Notes: a model not told the origin generated them from the letters alone. Positions 1 through 9,242 are shown, counted from the first letter of the stretch. The stretch: DNA of 55,598 nt from Bacteroidota bacterium (GCA_947460345.1 CANHGM010000021.1:1-55598); one strand, 5' to 3'. Made by a program: numbers and translations.

Positions 1-1628
1 ATATATTTAAAAACAGGAATTTCTATTTTAGAATCTACTTTCTTGGCTGTTTGTATATATTCATCAAAAAAATTCCAATATAATAGTCCATCGTCTGACT
101 CAGGTTCTAATAAGTAAAATATCAAATTGGTTAAAGGTTGGTTCATATCAACAATATAATCACCTTTTTTGAATTTCTTTTGGGTATATATATAACCTCC
201 AAAACAACTAGCAGCATGGTGTTTTTGATATTGAACCTTGTTATACACAACACTATCTGCCATATATATATAACCACTTAACACCGTATCTTTTTTCAAT
301 TTTCTAAGCACCACTCCATGTTGTTTTAAATTCTCAACTATTTTTGAATACATGGCTTCAATTATATATCCACTGGGTAGCAAACTGCTTTTAGTTGCTT
401 CAAATTTGGCATGATAATCAACGTCTTTATATGATACAATTTTACCAGTTCTTTGAAATTTTTTAACACTGTCTTTTAAGTCAACTTGTATATAATCATA
501 GGTGATAAAATCTTTAATCTTATACAATGGCTTCATTTGAAAATGTGTGCCTTTGCTCATCTTTCCTGCATTGTTCTGTACATTTTCTATACTCGCTTTT
601 TCTGATAATTTATTGGTATATATAATTTCAGTGGCATGCCTATATGAATAATCTAAAATCTCTGAGACAAATGAATAAGAGCTATGTATACGTTGGTAAA
701 ACCTTTCGTGTGCAAAGGCTTCGCTCAATATGGCAATTCTATTTCTAAACCCCATATAATTTACCAAATAACGTGGGTGGTGGTTATAACTATAAAAGTT
801 TTTAGGTGGCCAACCTTCACTTAAATAATAATCTCCGTAAGGCCCAGTTAGCAAATTGTATTTAGATTTCATTGAATCTGCAATTGATGGCAACATCTTA
901 TTCAACGTATAATCAAACGATTGATATGCACCAGCAGAAAAATAACAAGGAGCCCATGTAAGTGAATATGCGTGCCATGTACCATTGGTGGTATGTATAT
1001 CTACAAAAACTTGTGGGTCCCATGGATTGATCACTTGTGTAATGAGTGAGCGGGTTTCAATAGCATCCATTTTTATACCGTCTCTGTTTAAGTCATATCC
1101 TTCACTGCTTTCTCTTTCTCCGGTCTCAGGTGGGCTATCTTCTTGAGAAGGTCTTAAACCTTTGGCCATTTTATCATTACTATCCGTATTATATATAGGC
1201 ACTAATATAATAATTAAACTATCGAGCAAGTATTTTTTATCACCTAATAATATATCTCTCATCAACATCATCACAGCCTCTTTTCCTTCAACTTCACCTG
1301 CATGAATATTTCCTTGTATATATACAATATTTTTACCACTGGCTCTTGCTGCTATTGCGTTATCTATTCTGGGCTTTGACAATACAGCTACAGGAATTTG
1401 CTTTCCTTCTAAACTATTTCCCATAGAAAAAACATATATATTATTGCTTAACTTTTGAATAGCTGACAAAAAATTCATTACATCTTGATGAGTTGATGTT
1501 TTTAAGAAATCTGTTTTTTCTGGTGTAAGTATAATGTTATCTGGCCATACTTGTTGAGCATGTGTATATACACTAACTATAAAACAAACTAATAGTAAAA
1601 ATTTATGGGAATACTTTTTTAAACACAT
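1..1628 (-). CDS. M14-family zinc carboxypeptidase (3' end outside window)
   Basis: The frame is open from an ATG at 1628 to the left edge, so the C-terminus is missing; about 542 codons are visible. It begins with a signal peptide (MCLKKYSHK, then a hydrophobic run ending VYTHA-QQ), so the product is exported. Around residue 100 the sequence GNIHAGEVEGKE gives the HxxE zinc motif of M14 carboxypeptidases, VDIHTTNGTWH supplies the third zinc histidine, and SEAFAHERF is a plausible position for the later catalytic glutamate. SYNHHPRYLVNYMGFRNR resembles the conserved core seen in Bacteroidota M14 proteins. Predicted role: secreted or periplasmic metallopeptidase trimming peptides or cell-wall material; the substrate cannot be told. 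It is separated from bshA by about 50 bases and has its own promoter, so it is probably not co-transcribed with it. Confidence 0.85.
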   Translation of the reverse strand, partial: MCLKKYSHKFLLLVCFIVSVYTHAQQVWPDNIILTPEKTDFLKTSTHQDVMNFLSAIQKLSNNIYVFSMGNSLEGKQIPVAVLSKPRIDNAIAARASGKNIVYIQGNIHAGEVEGKEAVMMLMRDILLGDKKYLLDSLIIILVPIYNTDSNDKMAKGLRPSQEDSPPETGERESSEGYDLNRDGIKMDAIETRSLITQVINPWDPQVFVDIHTTNGTWHAYSLTWAPCYFSAGAYQSFDYTLNKMLPSIADSMKSKYNLLTGPYGDYYLSEGWPPKNFYSYNHHPRYLVNYMGFRNRIAILSEAFAHERFYQRIHSSYSFVSEILDYSYRHATEIIYTNKLSEKASIENVQNNAGKMSKGTHFQMKPLYKIKDFITYDYIQVDLKDSVKKFQRTGKIVSYKDVDYHAKFEATKSSLLPSGYIIEAMYSKIVENLKQHGVVLRKLKKDTVLSGYIYMADSVVYNKVQYQKHHAASCFGGYIYTQKKFKKGDYIVDMNQPLTNLIFYLLEPESDDGLLYWNFFDEYIQTAKKVDSKIEIPVFKY

Positions 1629-1632
1629 GAAG

Positions 1633-1640
1633 CAAAAATA
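1633..1640 (-). promoter_or_regulatory. -7 promoter element of the M14 peptidase gene
   Basis: TATTTTTG on the minus strand fits the Bacteroidota -7 consensus TAnnTTTG. Its last base is only five bases from the ATG at 1628, so a start site a few bases downstream would leave an mRNA with essentially no 5' leader. The element supports this ATG as the real start. Confidence 0.6.
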
Positions 1641-1680
1641 CAATTATATAATTGTATAATTAAATCACATTCAATTTTAC

Positions 1681-2814
1681 TTACACTTTCTTTATGAGCA
1701 ATGAAGTATATATTTCTTCATACATGGGTAATATATTTTCGATATCAAACTTTTTAGCTTGTGCAAAAGCGTTTTGTTTAAATTGGGCTAAACTTTCAGC
1801 AGACTTCAAAATTTCTAATGATTTTTCTATCATCCCTTCAACGTCTCCCACATCTAAAGTATAACCACTAAATCCATTTAAATTCATTTCACCTATTCCT
1901 CCTGCATTGCTTGAAACTACTGGTACTTCGCAAGCCATAGCCTCTAATGCCGCTAACCCGAAACTTTCATTTTCTGAAGGCAATAAAAACAAATCACTTA
2001 CTGATAAAATTTCATCAATAGCTTCTTGTTTTCCCAGAAACATCACTGACTCTTGTACATTTAATTCTTTACTTAAATGTTCAATATTGGTTCGTTCAGG
2101 ACCATCACCAATTAAAAGCAACTTGGCTGGTTGTTGTGCTAATATTCCTGCAAAAACTTTCACCACATCGTCTACCCTTTTCACTTTTCTAAAGTTTGAC
2201 GTATGCACAATTAAAAATTCGTTATTGGGGGCAATCAACTTTTTAAAATGTTCTTTTTTAAGTTTAGAGAACTTTTTAAAATCTATAAAGTTGGGAATCA
2301 CTTTAATCTCTTTACATTCAACATGAAAATGCTTATAGGTGTCTTGCTTTAAGCTTTCTGATACGGCAGTAACCACATCACTTTGTTTGATAGAATAACT
2401 AACAACAGGTTCGTATAATGGGTCTTTGCCTACTAATGTGATATCTGTGCCGTGTAATGTTGTTACCACAGGTATATGTATATTCTCGTCCGCTAAAATT
2501 TGTTTGGCAAAAATGGCTGCAGATGCATGCGGTATGGCATAATGCACATGTAACACATCTAACTTCTCATTTTTAACAATATTCACTAACTGACTAGCAA
2601 GCGATGTTTCATAAGGAGGATAATCGAATAAAGGATAGGTACTCACATTCACTTCATGGTAAAACAAATTGCTGTTAAAAATATCAATACGAGCAGGTTG
2701 GTTATATGAGATAAAATGCACTTGATGGCCTCTATCAGCCAAAGCTTTTCCTAATTCTGTAGCTACTACACCACTACCACCGAAGGTAGGATAACAAACG
2801 ATTCCGATTTTCAT
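1681..2814 (-). CDS. bshA: N-acetyl-alpha-D-glucosaminyl L-malate synthase
   Basis: A GT-B glycosyltransferase of family GT4 that joins GlcNAc from UDP-GlcNAc to L-malate, the first step of bacillithiol synthesis, in the cytoplasm. At 377 residues it has the usual BshA length. The N-terminus (MKIGIVCYPTFGGSGVVATELG) carries the glycine-rich loop typical of BshA; VLHVHYAIPHA and TLHGTDITLVG follow in the first Rossmann domain. The second domain has LLIGDGPER and the EX7E-type motif PSENESFGLAALEAMACEVPVV that contacts the nucleotide sugar. Later bsh genes are not in this window. The start is ATG with MKIG, the family norm. BshA is widespread in Bacteroidota, so this is a normal housekeeping thiol gene. 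Confidence 0.95.
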   Translation of the reverse strand: MKIGIVCYPTFGGSGVVATELGKALADRGHQVHFISYNQPARIDIFNSNLFYHEVNVSTYPLFDYPPYETSLASQLVNIVKNEKLDVLHVHYAIPHASAAIFAKQILADENIHIPVVTTLHGTDITLVGKDPLYEPVVSYSIKQSDVVTAVSESLKQDTYKHFHVECKEIKVIPNFIDFKKFSKLKKEHFKKLIAPNNEFLIVHTSNFRKVKRVDDVVKVFAGILAQQPAKLLLIGDGPERTNIEHLSKELNVQESVMFLGKQEAIDEILSVSDLFLLPSENESFGLAALEAMACEVPVVSSNAGGIGEMNLNGFSGYTLDVGDVEGMIEKSLEILKSAESLAQFKQNAFAQAKKFDIENILPMYEEIYTSLLIKKV

Positions 2815-2925
2815 AAAAAGTATAACTGCAAATAACGGGTAGTTGTTTTAAAAGTGGGCAGATTTTCATGTTAAAAAAAAATTAAGTCTAATAGTCTGAT
2901 ATAATGTTTGCTATACAAAAATAAA

Positions 2926-2956
2926 TTTGTTGTTTCTGTTTAATCAGTTATATTTG
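2926..2956 (+). promoter_or_regulatory. Promoter of the tetR-paa operon
   Basis: TTTG at 2926-2929 and TATATTTG at 2949-2956 are separated by 19 bases and match the Bacteroidota -33/-7 consensus (TTTG, then TAnnTTTG). The expected transcription start falls near 2960-2964, inside the inverted repeat at 2958-2971. Confidence 0.7.
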
Positions 2957-2957
2957 C

Positions 2958-2971
2958 CTAACAACCGTTAG
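2958..2971. promoter_or_regulatory. PaaR-like operator (inverted repeat)
   Basis: CTAACAACCGTTAG is an inverted repeat (CTAAC, 4-base spacer, GTTAG) directly after the -7 element and over the expected start site, where a bound repressor would block transcription. As I remember it, the consensus reported for the TetR-family PaaR of Thermus thermophilus is CNAACGNNCGTTNG; this site agrees at 11 of the 12 defined positions. With a tetR gene and paa genes immediately downstream, it is a likely autoregulatory operator responding to phenylacetyl-CoA. That ligand is inferred from the family. Confidence 0.6.
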
Positions 2972-2974
2972 CCC

Positions 2975-3544
2975 ATGGCACATTCAAGACTAAATGAACT
3001 AATAGAAAAAGCCACTAAACTTTTTGCAGAAAAAGGTTTTGCAGCTTCTAGTATGAGAGATTTAGCCCATGAAATGGGAATAGAAGCTGCATCCTTATAT
3101 AGTCATATTCATTCGAAAGAAGAAATGTTAGAAATTATTTGTTTTAAAAAGGCTGACCAATTTTTGGCAGCCCTGGATGAAGTGAATGACATATATTTTA
3201 ATGCAGAGGAAAAATTAAGAATGGCTATAAAACTACATGTTTCTATTATTTGTAAAAACCCAAATGCATCAAAAGTGTTTATAGATGAATGGAGACATTT
3301 AGAAGAACCGCATAAGTTAAAATTTATTGAGAAAAGAAATTTATATGAGTTGGGAATTTTAGAAATTTTAAAAACCGGAGAACAAGAAAATTTGTTTAAA
3401 GAAGTAGATTTAAAATTTGCAACACTAACTATACTTTCTACAGTAAATTGGATTAACCAATGGTACAACCCTCAAGGGAAAATGAAACCAGAAGAAATAG
3501 CCAACGAATTAAGTAATTTTATATTAACAGGATTAAAAAAATAA
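2975..3544 (+). CDS. TetR-family regulator, probable phenylacetate repressor (PaaR-like)
   Basis: A 189-residue protein with the TetR helix-turn-helix at residues 8-50: [19 protein letters not shown], then [19 protein letters not shown]. The C-terminal part is all-helical, as expected for a ligand-binding and dimer domain. It is the first gene of a plus-strand operon, 11 bases before paaA. TetR-type PaaR proteins in other bacteria repress paa genes and are released by phenylacetyl-CoA; that role is inferred here from position and from the operator-like repeat between its promoter and start codon. The ATG follows the -7 element by 18 bases, leaving a short leader. Confidence 0.85.
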   Translation: MAHSRLNELIEKATKLFAEKGFAASSMRDLAHEMGIEAASLYSHIHSKEEMLEIICFKKADQFLAALDEVNDIYFNAEEKLRMAIKLHVSIICKNPNASKVFIDEWRHLEEPHKLKFIEKRNLYELGILEILKTGEQENLFKEVDLKFATLTILSTVNWINQWYNPQGKMKPEEIANELSNFILTGLKK

Positions 3545-3555
3545 TTTATATAACC

Positions 3556-4545
3556 ATGTACGGAAACGCATATATAGACCCAAACTCTAAACTAGGTAAG
3601 ATCTTAGAAGGTGAGGATATGGAAAAATTAGAAGCTTTTGAAGAAAGAATTGTCAAAGGCGACAAAATAGAACCTTCAGATTGGATGCCCAAAGAGTATC
3701 GAAAACAGTTGATCAGAATGATAGAGCAACATGCCCATAGCGAAGTGATTGGAGCATTACCAGAAGGAACTTGGATTACCAGAGCTCCAGGCTTTAGAAG
3801 AAAATTAGCTTTAATGGCTAAAGTGCAAGATGAAATGGGTCATGCCCAACTGTTATATTCGGCAGCTGAAACACTAGGTAAAAGCAGAGAAGCTATGATA
3901 AATGATTTGTTAAGTGGTAAATCAAAATATAGCAATGTATTTAATTATCCAGCTAAAACATGGGCAGACACAGCAGTGATAGCTTGGCTTATAGATGCAG
4001 GAGCCATTGTAAACCAAGTAGCCAATGCCAAAGGTAGTTATGGCCCTTATTGCAGAGCTTTAGATCGTATATGTGCTGAAGAGTCATTCCATTTAAAATA
4101 CGGCCATGACAATGTTGTTTTTTTAGCTACAGGCACAAAGACACAAAGAGAAATGGTTCAAGAAGCATTAAACAGATGGTGGCAACCTATTATGCATTTT
4201 TTTGGGCCAAGTGATAAAGCCAGTGAACATACATCTATATTAATGAAATGGAAAGTAAAGATGGCTAGTAATGATGACATGAGAAACCAATTCTTTAATA
4301 TGTATATACCTAAAATTTGGGACTTAGGATTAACGATACCCGATCCTGCTTTCAGAAAAAATGAAGAAACTGGTAAATGGGAATATACAGAACCTGATTG
4401 GGAAGAATTTAAAAGAGTAATTAATGGAGATGGACCGTGCAACAAAGAAAGATTAGGTGTTAGGCGTTGGGCTGAAGAGCACGGAGCTTGGGTAAGACGT
4501 GCATTAAACACACCAGAGTCAAAATATGTAATGCCACTTGCTTAA
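3556..4545 (+). CDS. paaA: 1,2-phenylacetyl-CoA epoxidase, subunit A
   Basis: Catalytic subunit of the multicomponent di-iron oxygenase that converts phenylacetyl-CoA to its ring-1,2-epoxide, the oxygen-dependent step that opens aerobic phenylacetate degradation. It has 329 residues, normal for PaaA. Iron-ligand sequences of the ferritin-like fold are visible: HAHSE at 59-63, VQDEMGHAQ (ExxH at 93-96) and later [13 protein letters not shown]. The C-terminal [15 protein letters not shown] is strongly conserved in PaaA. It functions with PaaB and PaaC, encoded downstream, but an unrelated secreted-protein gene lies in between. The reductase PaaE and PaaD are not in the window. Confidence 0.95.
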   Translation: MYGNAYIDPNSKLGKILEGEDMEKLEAFEERIVKGDKIEPSDWMPKEYRKQLIRMIEQHAHSEVIGALPEGTWITRAPGFRRKLALMAKVQDEMGHAQLLYSAAETLGKSREAMINDLLSGKSKYSNVFNYPAKTWADTAVIAWLIDAGAIVNQVANAKGSYGPYCRALDRICAEESFHLKYGHDNVVFLATGTKTQREMVQEALNRWWQPIMHFFGPSDKASEHTSILMKWKVKMASNDDMRNQFFNMYIPKIWDLGLTIPDPAFRKNEETGKWEYTEPDWEEFKRVINGDGPCNKERLGVRRWAEEHGAWVRRALNTPESKYVMPLA

Positions 4546-4604
4546 TAATTTTTTTACAAACCAAAACTAAATCTTATTCGTCTTATAGAATAAATATATA
4601 TATC

Positions 4605-5972
4605 ATGAAAAAAACAATATCACTTTTCTTTTTATCATTAATAGCAACTTTATCTTTTGCTCAAATACCTAACCCATCTTTTGAAGATATAAAAAACATA
4701 ACAGAAACAAATGCTGCATATTGGTATAGCACAGGCAAAGTAGAGCAAAGTACAGATGCAAATAGTGGAACATATGCAATAAAACAATATGGCGGAACTT
4801 CTCAATTTGGAAATATTATTTCATTAACAGTAGGTACATCAGCTTTTAGCAACCAAGTGCCCTATGAAGGTAGACCCACACATTTAGAGTTTTATATTAA
4901 AGGAAATTTAACTGCTGGTGATTCTTTGTTTTTAATCTCTAACTTAACTTCAAATGGCAATACTTATGGTGTTGCTTCGCTTGATTTAACTTCCCTAAGC
5001 AATAACTATTTTAAAGTAAAAACTCCTATCACCATTATAGATTCATCAAATATATGTGACAGTATTACATTAGGCTTTTATTTTCAAGCAAGTGATTCAA
5101 GTTATTTTATTTTAGACGATGTAAAATATACAAATAACAATGTAGAAGAAGGACAAATAGTGAACGGTGATTTTGAAACTTGGGTTTCTACTCAATATAG
5201 AAAAATTGAAGGATGGAGTACTTCAAATGATATAGGTAAAGCTTTTGGTTTTACTTTTAACGCTGTAAAAGACACCTCTGATGCTTCAGACGGATTAAGG
5301 GCTATATATATGCAAAACATTTCGTTCTTTGGTCAAGTAATACCAGGAGCTATAGTCACAGGTATTAATAATATTGACCAAGGACCCGCATTCCCTGTAT
5401 CTTCAAGGTATAAATATTTCAACGGACATTACAAATACAAACCTTCAACTAATGATACTTTTAGTGTGGATGTAATTATGTTTTACCAAGGAAATGAAAT
5501 TGGTACAGGTAAATATCGTTCTACTGCCACAGTAAATAAATATCAAAAATTCTCATGTGAAATTATATATGATTCTGTTTTATCTGTAATACCTGATAGT
5601 GCTAACATAATCATCTCTGCAGGCTCACTTGATGCTGCTGTTGCTGGTTCTAAGGCATGGGTAGATCAACTTTCATTTGAAGCAGTTGGTATTGACAATA
5701 TTATTAGAAACGAAAAAAATGTTTCTATTTATCCAAACCCAACGAAAGATTATATATATATAAATTTTGAGTCAAACACCAACGAATATATTTATATACA
5801 ACTATATAATTTAGAAGGCAAGTTGTTAAAAAATATATATCAAGGAAAAACCTTAAATAACTATACTCAAATTTCATCAAACACTAGTGAAATTCCAAGT
5901 GGAATGTATATAGTATCAATTAAATCTGGTTCTAATATTTATCATCAAAAAATACAAGTGATACATGAATAA
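4605..5972 (+). CDS. T9SS-secreted protein, two jelly-roll-like domains, within the paa operon
   Basis: A 455-residue secreted protein. The ATG at 4605 is chosen because it starts a clean signal peptide (MKKTISLFFLSLIATLSFAQ); the frame is open further upstream but that part reads as noise overlapping paaA. Two similar beta-rich modules follow, roughly residues 20-180 and 185-365, each starting with an N-x-x-FE motif (NPSFEDI, NGDFETW) and ending with a D-x-[VL]-x-[FY] strand; the second resembles the PCMD putative carbohydrate metabolism domain. The last about 75 residues are a type A T9SS sorting domain (SIYPNPTKDYIYINF ... IPSGMYIVSIKSG). It lies 59 bases after paaA and its last 8 bases overlap the start of paaB. 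Function unknown; nothing links it to phenylacetate chemistry except position. Confidence 0.85.
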   Translation: MKKTISLFFLSLIATLSFAQIPNPSFEDIKNITETNAAYWYSTGKVEQSTDANSGTYAIKQYGGTSQFGNIISLTVGTSAFSNQVPYEGRPTHLEFYIKGNLTAGDSLFLISNLTSNGNTYGVASLDLTSLSNNYFKVKTPITIIDSSNICDSITLGFYFQASDSSYFILDDVKYTNNNVEEGQIVNGDFETWVSTQYRKIEGWSTSNDIGKAFGFTFNAVKDTSDASDGLRAIYMQNISFFGQVIPGAIVTGINNIDQGPAFPVSSRYKYFNGHYKYKPSTNDTFSVDVIMFYQGNEIGTGKYRSTATVNKYQKFSCEIIYDSVLSVIPDSANIIISAGSLDAAVAGSKAWVDQLSFEAVGIDNIIRNEKNVSIYPNPTKDYIYINFESNTNEYIYIQLYNLEGKLLKNIYQGKTLNNYTQISSNTSEIPSGMYIVSIKSGSNIYHQKIQVIHE

Positions 5973-6333
5973 ATCTTTAGACCCTAGAATGAACAGGATA
6001 GAGCTGATAGAAGAAGAAGTTCTATTACCAGAAATGGACAATTGGGAAACATGGGAAGTTTTTCATCAAAAGAAACGTGGAGACCAACATATACATGTAG
6101 GTATTGTACATGCACCAAATGCTGATATGGCATTAGTGATGGCAAAAGAAGCATATGGCAGACGAGGAATAACCGCTAATTTGTGGGTAGTAAAATCATC
6201 ACAAATACATGCTACAGAATATAGCGATATGGACATGTTTGAAACTACACCTGAGAAACAATATAGAGAAGCTGGTGGATATAAAGTGATGGAAAAAATA
6301 AATAAATATAAAAAAGAAAATCCTAAAAAATGA
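5965..6333 (+). CDS. paaB: 1,2-phenylacetyl-CoA epoxidase, subunit B
   Basis: Small non-catalytic subunit of the PaaABCE epoxidase. The 122-residue product contains the PaaB core: WETWEVFHQKKRGDQHIHVG, then ANADMAL-like NADMALVMAKEAYGRRG and LWVVKSSQI. It carries an N-terminal extension of about 25 residues relative to PaaB proteins that begin near the WEVF motif; an in-frame ATG at 5989 would remove eight of them. The first ATG overlaps the stop of the preceding gene (ATGAATAA), and the gene's own TGA overlaps the paaC start, so translation is probably coupled on both sides. Confidence 0.93.
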   Translation: MNKSLDPRMNRIELIEEEVLLPEMDNWETWEVFHQKKRGDQHIHVGIVHAPNADMALVMAKEAYGRRGITANLWVVKSSQIHATEYSDMDMFETTPEKQYREAGGYKVMEKINKYKKENPKK

Positions 6334-7088
6334 CCGATATATATAAGCAAGCAGTTATTGAACTCATTTATAAAATGGCCGATGACCAATTAATTATAGG
6401 TCATAGAAATAGTGAATGGACAGGTTTAGGCCCCATCTTAGAAGAAGATATAGCTTTCTCTTCGATGGCACAAGACAAAATAGGGCAATCGCAAGCATTG
6501 TATCAACTGCTACATGAACTAGGCGAAGCCGACCCTGACACATTGGGTTTTATGAGAAATGCAAACCAATTTCATTGCTGCCATTTAGTGCAATTGCCTA
6601 TAGGTGAATATAGTTTTAGTTTGATGAGACACTTTTTGTTTGACCATGCTGAAGCGTTGAGGTTTGAGATGCTGTCTAAATCATCATACGAGCCTTTGGC
6701 TAAACTAGCTAGAAAATACAAAGGCGAAATAAAATACCATACATTTCATGCTGATACTTGGGTGAAACAACTAGGAAAAGCAAACGAAGAATCACATAGC
6801 AAAATGCAACAAGCCTTGAACGATTGTTTCAATATGGCTTTGGGTATATTTGAAAATGGACCATTCGAAAATATACTTATTGACGAACAAATATTTGAGG
6901 GAGAAGATGCATTAAAAAATAGTTGGTTAGAAAATATATCAAATGTGTTGTCAGCTTCAACTTTAGAAATACCAACAAATGTAGAAGCTATATATGGAGG
7001 AAGAAAAGGCAATCACACTGAGTTTTTACAACCCCTACTTGATGAAATGACCGAAGTTTATAAAATAGACCCCTCAGCTGAGTGGTAA
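6330..7088 (+). CDS. paaC: 1,2-phenylacetyl-CoA epoxidase, subunit C
   Basis: Structural ferritin-like subunit that forms the heterodimer with PaaA. At 252 residues it is the normal size, with the diagnostic N-terminus MADDQLIIGHRNSEWTGLGP and DIAFSSMAQDKIGQSQALY, then RFEMLSKSSYEPLAKLARKYKGE and KYHTFHADTWVKQL. It overlaps paaB by four bases (ATGA), the classic coupled arrangement. It is the last gene of the operon: dsbD ends on the opposite strand one base later, so paaD and paaE are not adjacent as they are in many proteobacterial clusters. No hairpin terminator is visible because the two genes abut. Confidence 0.94.
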   Translation: MTDIYKQAVIELIYKMADDQLIIGHRNSEWTGLGPILEEDIAFSSMAQDKIGQSQALYQLLHELGEADPDTLGFMRNANQFHCCHLVQLPIGEYSFSLMRHFLFDHAEALRFEMLSKSSYEPLAKLARKYKGEIKYHTFHADTWVKQLGKANEESHSKMQQALNDCFNMALGIFENGPFENILIDEQIFEGEDALKNSWLENISNVLSASTLEIPTNVEAIYGGRKGNHTEFLQPLLDEMTEVYKIDPSAEW

Positions 7089-7089
7089 T

Positions 7090-9225
7090 CTATTTGTTTA
7101 GCTTTTGATACGCTGCTTTGCCTTCTTCTAAAAACTTCACAAAATTTTCTACTTTGGGGTCATAGAATTTATCATAAGATATTAATCTATTACTTTCTGC
7201 ATCAACTAAAACATACTGTGGCTGTGCAGCACCTCTATAATGAGTTAATTGAAAATCACTAATTTGATCACCTAATGTTTTCTTCACTTCATTATCAGCT
7301 TTTGAGGTATACCATTCACTTTCGGGTAGCTCTGTTTTATCATCAGCATACATAGCAACAACTACATAATCTTTTTTTAAAATTTCAAGTACTTTAGGAT
7401 CAGACCAAACATTGGCTTCCATCAATCTGCAATTAACGCAACCATGGCCAGTAAAATCAAGAAATATAGGTTTGTTTACTTTTTTCGAATACGCTGCTGC
7501 TTCTTTAAAATCAAAAAAACCTTTAAGTTTATGAGGCAGTTTTAATTTATCTCCATACTTAACACTTGAAGGGAATCCATCGTCATTACTAGTTGAAACT
7601 GTTGTTGTATTGCTAGACTCACCCATGACAAAATCTTGTGTTTCCATGGGAGGTAAAAAACCACTTAAGGCTTTTAAAGGAGCACCCCATAAACCTGGAA
7701 TCATATATACGGTAAAAGATAAAACTACAATAGCTAAACTTAAACGTGGCACCGACAAATATGGTAGATCACTATCGTGTGAGAACTTTAATTTACCTAA
7801 TAAATACATACCCCATAAAGCAAAAATAACTATCCAAATAGTTAAATATACTTCACGATCAAGTATTCCCCAATGATAGGTTTGGTCTGGTACTGATAAG
7901 AACTTAAATGCGGCCGCTAATTCTATAAAACCAAATGATACTTTTACGGCATTTAACCAACCACCACTTTGAGGCAGTTTTTGCATAAAACCAGGGAACC
8001 AAGCAAACAATACAAATGGTAATGCCATAGCAAAAGAAAAAGAAAACATCACCAAAGTTGCATTTAAATAGTTACCATCTATCGCACCAATAAGCACATT
8101 ACTCACAATTGGTCCAGTGCACGAAAAAGAAACCAATACCAATGTAAACGCCATGAAGAAAATGCCTATGACAGAAGAACGACTTGACTTGGTGTCGACT
8201 TTATTTACAAAATTTCCTGATAAATTAATTTCGAACATTCCTAAAAATGAGGCTCCGAATAAAATAAATATAATAAAAAAAAGTACATTAGGAACCCATG
8301 CGGTACTAAGCCAGTTGGCAAAATTTACTCCACCAATTACTGAAATAAGCGTACCTGGTATGGTATATATAAGTATAATAGATAAACCAAAAATTAACCC
8401 ATTAATTCTACCTCTTGATTTGCCTCCTTCATTCTCATTTAATTTAGTAAAAAAAGAAACCGTCATAGGTATCATTGGGAAAACACATGGCGTAAGCAAT
8501 ACTAACAACCCTGCACCAAATGCTAAAATTAAAGTTCTCCATAAAGAGTCTTTAGGTTTGTTATCTGTTTGATTGCTTATACTGGTTTCGTGGTTGTTTG
8601 ATTTTTCTATTTTAGAAGAACTAGAATCAATCGTTTTAGCAGAACTTTCATTAGAATCGATTGAACTCTCATTTTTATTTAATGTTGCTTTAGAAGTATC
8701 TGCTGGGCTATTGCCTTTTTTACCATCAGAAATGGTAAACTTAAACTTATCCATCACGCACATTCCTGTTATCATTGAGCATGTTTGATATATAAGCTTA
8801 CCTTTTATAGTGGCGTGGTCTTTTAATATTTTAACTTTTTGTCTGAATTGAGCTACATGGTCAAACTTGCTCACTTCTCCGCCAAAAACGGCATCCATTT
8901 CTTTATGGTTACCGATTGGTTGTGGCGTTCCAATGAGTTCATATTCATTATTTTTTTCCCATTCAAACTCAGCCACATTAGGGCCAACTTCAGGACTAAA
9001 ATCATTTGAATATACATACCAATCTTTATCAATAACTCCTTTAATTACAATTGTAACTATTTGACCAGCCTTCAAATCTGCTGGAGCAGCTAAAGCTAAG
9101 GTAGCTGTCCACTTGGGGTATTTAGGTTTAGGTGCACTATTTTCTCCCTCCTGTCCATACGAACATGAAGACAAAAATATAATTGCCAAAACACTGTATA
9201 TATATTTAAATAATTGCTTTTTCAT
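7090..9225 (-). CDS. dsbD: Thiol:disulfide interchange protein DsbD
   Basis: Passes electrons from cytoplasmic thioredoxin across the inner membrane to periplasmic or extracytoplasmic proteins. The 711-residue product has the three DsbD parts. The N-terminal domain follows a lipoprotein-like leader (LSSC, Cys21) and has a cysteine pair in YQTCSMITGMCVMDKF. A Ser/Asn/Lys-rich linker follows at about residues 170-225. The membrane domain has about eight segments with the two redox cysteines in LTPCVFPMIP and SFSCTGPIVS. The C-terminal thioredoxin domain carries GHGCVNC (Cys596 and Cys599). It ends one base from paaC, convergently. Cytochrome c maturation for the cbb3 oxidase encoded here could be one client; that is inference. 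Confidence 0.93.
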   Translation of the reverse strand: MKKQLFKYIYSVLAIIFLSSCSYGQEGENSAPKPKYPKWTATLALAAPADLKAGQIVTIVIKGVIDKDWYVYSNDFSPEVGPNVAEFEWEKNNEYELIGTPQPIGNHKEMDAVFGGEVSKFDHVAQFRQKVKILKDHATIKGKLIYQTCSMITGMCVMDKFKFTISDGKKGNSPADTSKATLNKNESSIDSNESSAKTIDSSSSKIEKSNNHETSISNQTDNKPKDSLWRTLILAFGAGLLVLLTPCVFPMIPMTVSFFTKLNENEGGKSRGRINGLIFGLSIILIYTIPGTLISVIGGVNFANWLSTAWVPNVLFFIIFILFGASFLGMFEINLSGNFVNKVDTKSSRSSVIGIFFMAFTLVLVSFSCTGPIVSNVLIGAIDGNYLNATLVMFSFSFAMALPFVLFAWFPGFMQKLPQSGGWLNAVKVSFGFIELAAAFKFLSVPDQTYHWGILDREVYLTIWIVIFALWGMYLLGKLKFSHDSDLPYLSVPRLSLAIVVLSFTVYMIPGLWGAPLKALSGFLPPMETQDFVMGESSNTTTVSTSNDDGFPSSVKYGDKLKLPHKLKGFFDFKEAAAYSKKVNKPIFLDFTGHGCVNCRLMEANVWSDPKVLEILKKDYVVVAMYADDKTELPESEWYTSKADNEVKKTLGDQISDFQLTHYRGAAQPQYVLVDAESNRLISYDKFYDPKVENFVKFLEEGKAAYQKLNK

Positions 9226-9234
9226 AACAAGCTA

Positions 9235-9242
9235 CGAATATA
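9235..9242 (-). promoter_or_regulatory. -7-like element of dsbD (TATATTCG)
   Basis: TATATTCG on the minus strand differs from TAnnTTTG by one C. The same octamer stands at the same place before the Fic-like gene and the large TonB receptor gene. It ends nine bases before the ATG, so the leader would be very short. Confidence 0.45.

Noticed and set aside
1907-2326. 139-residue open frame opposite bshA
   Set aside because: Antisense shadow of conserved bshA codons; no start context and no recognisable domain.
4488-4604. N-terminal extension of the T9SS cargo gene in the paa operon
   Set aside because: It overlaps paaA, is not signal-like, and the ATG at 4605 starts a clean signal peptide.
8117-8572. 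151-residue open frame opposite dsbD
   Set aside because: Antisense to the conserved membrane domain; composition mirrors the dsbD codons.
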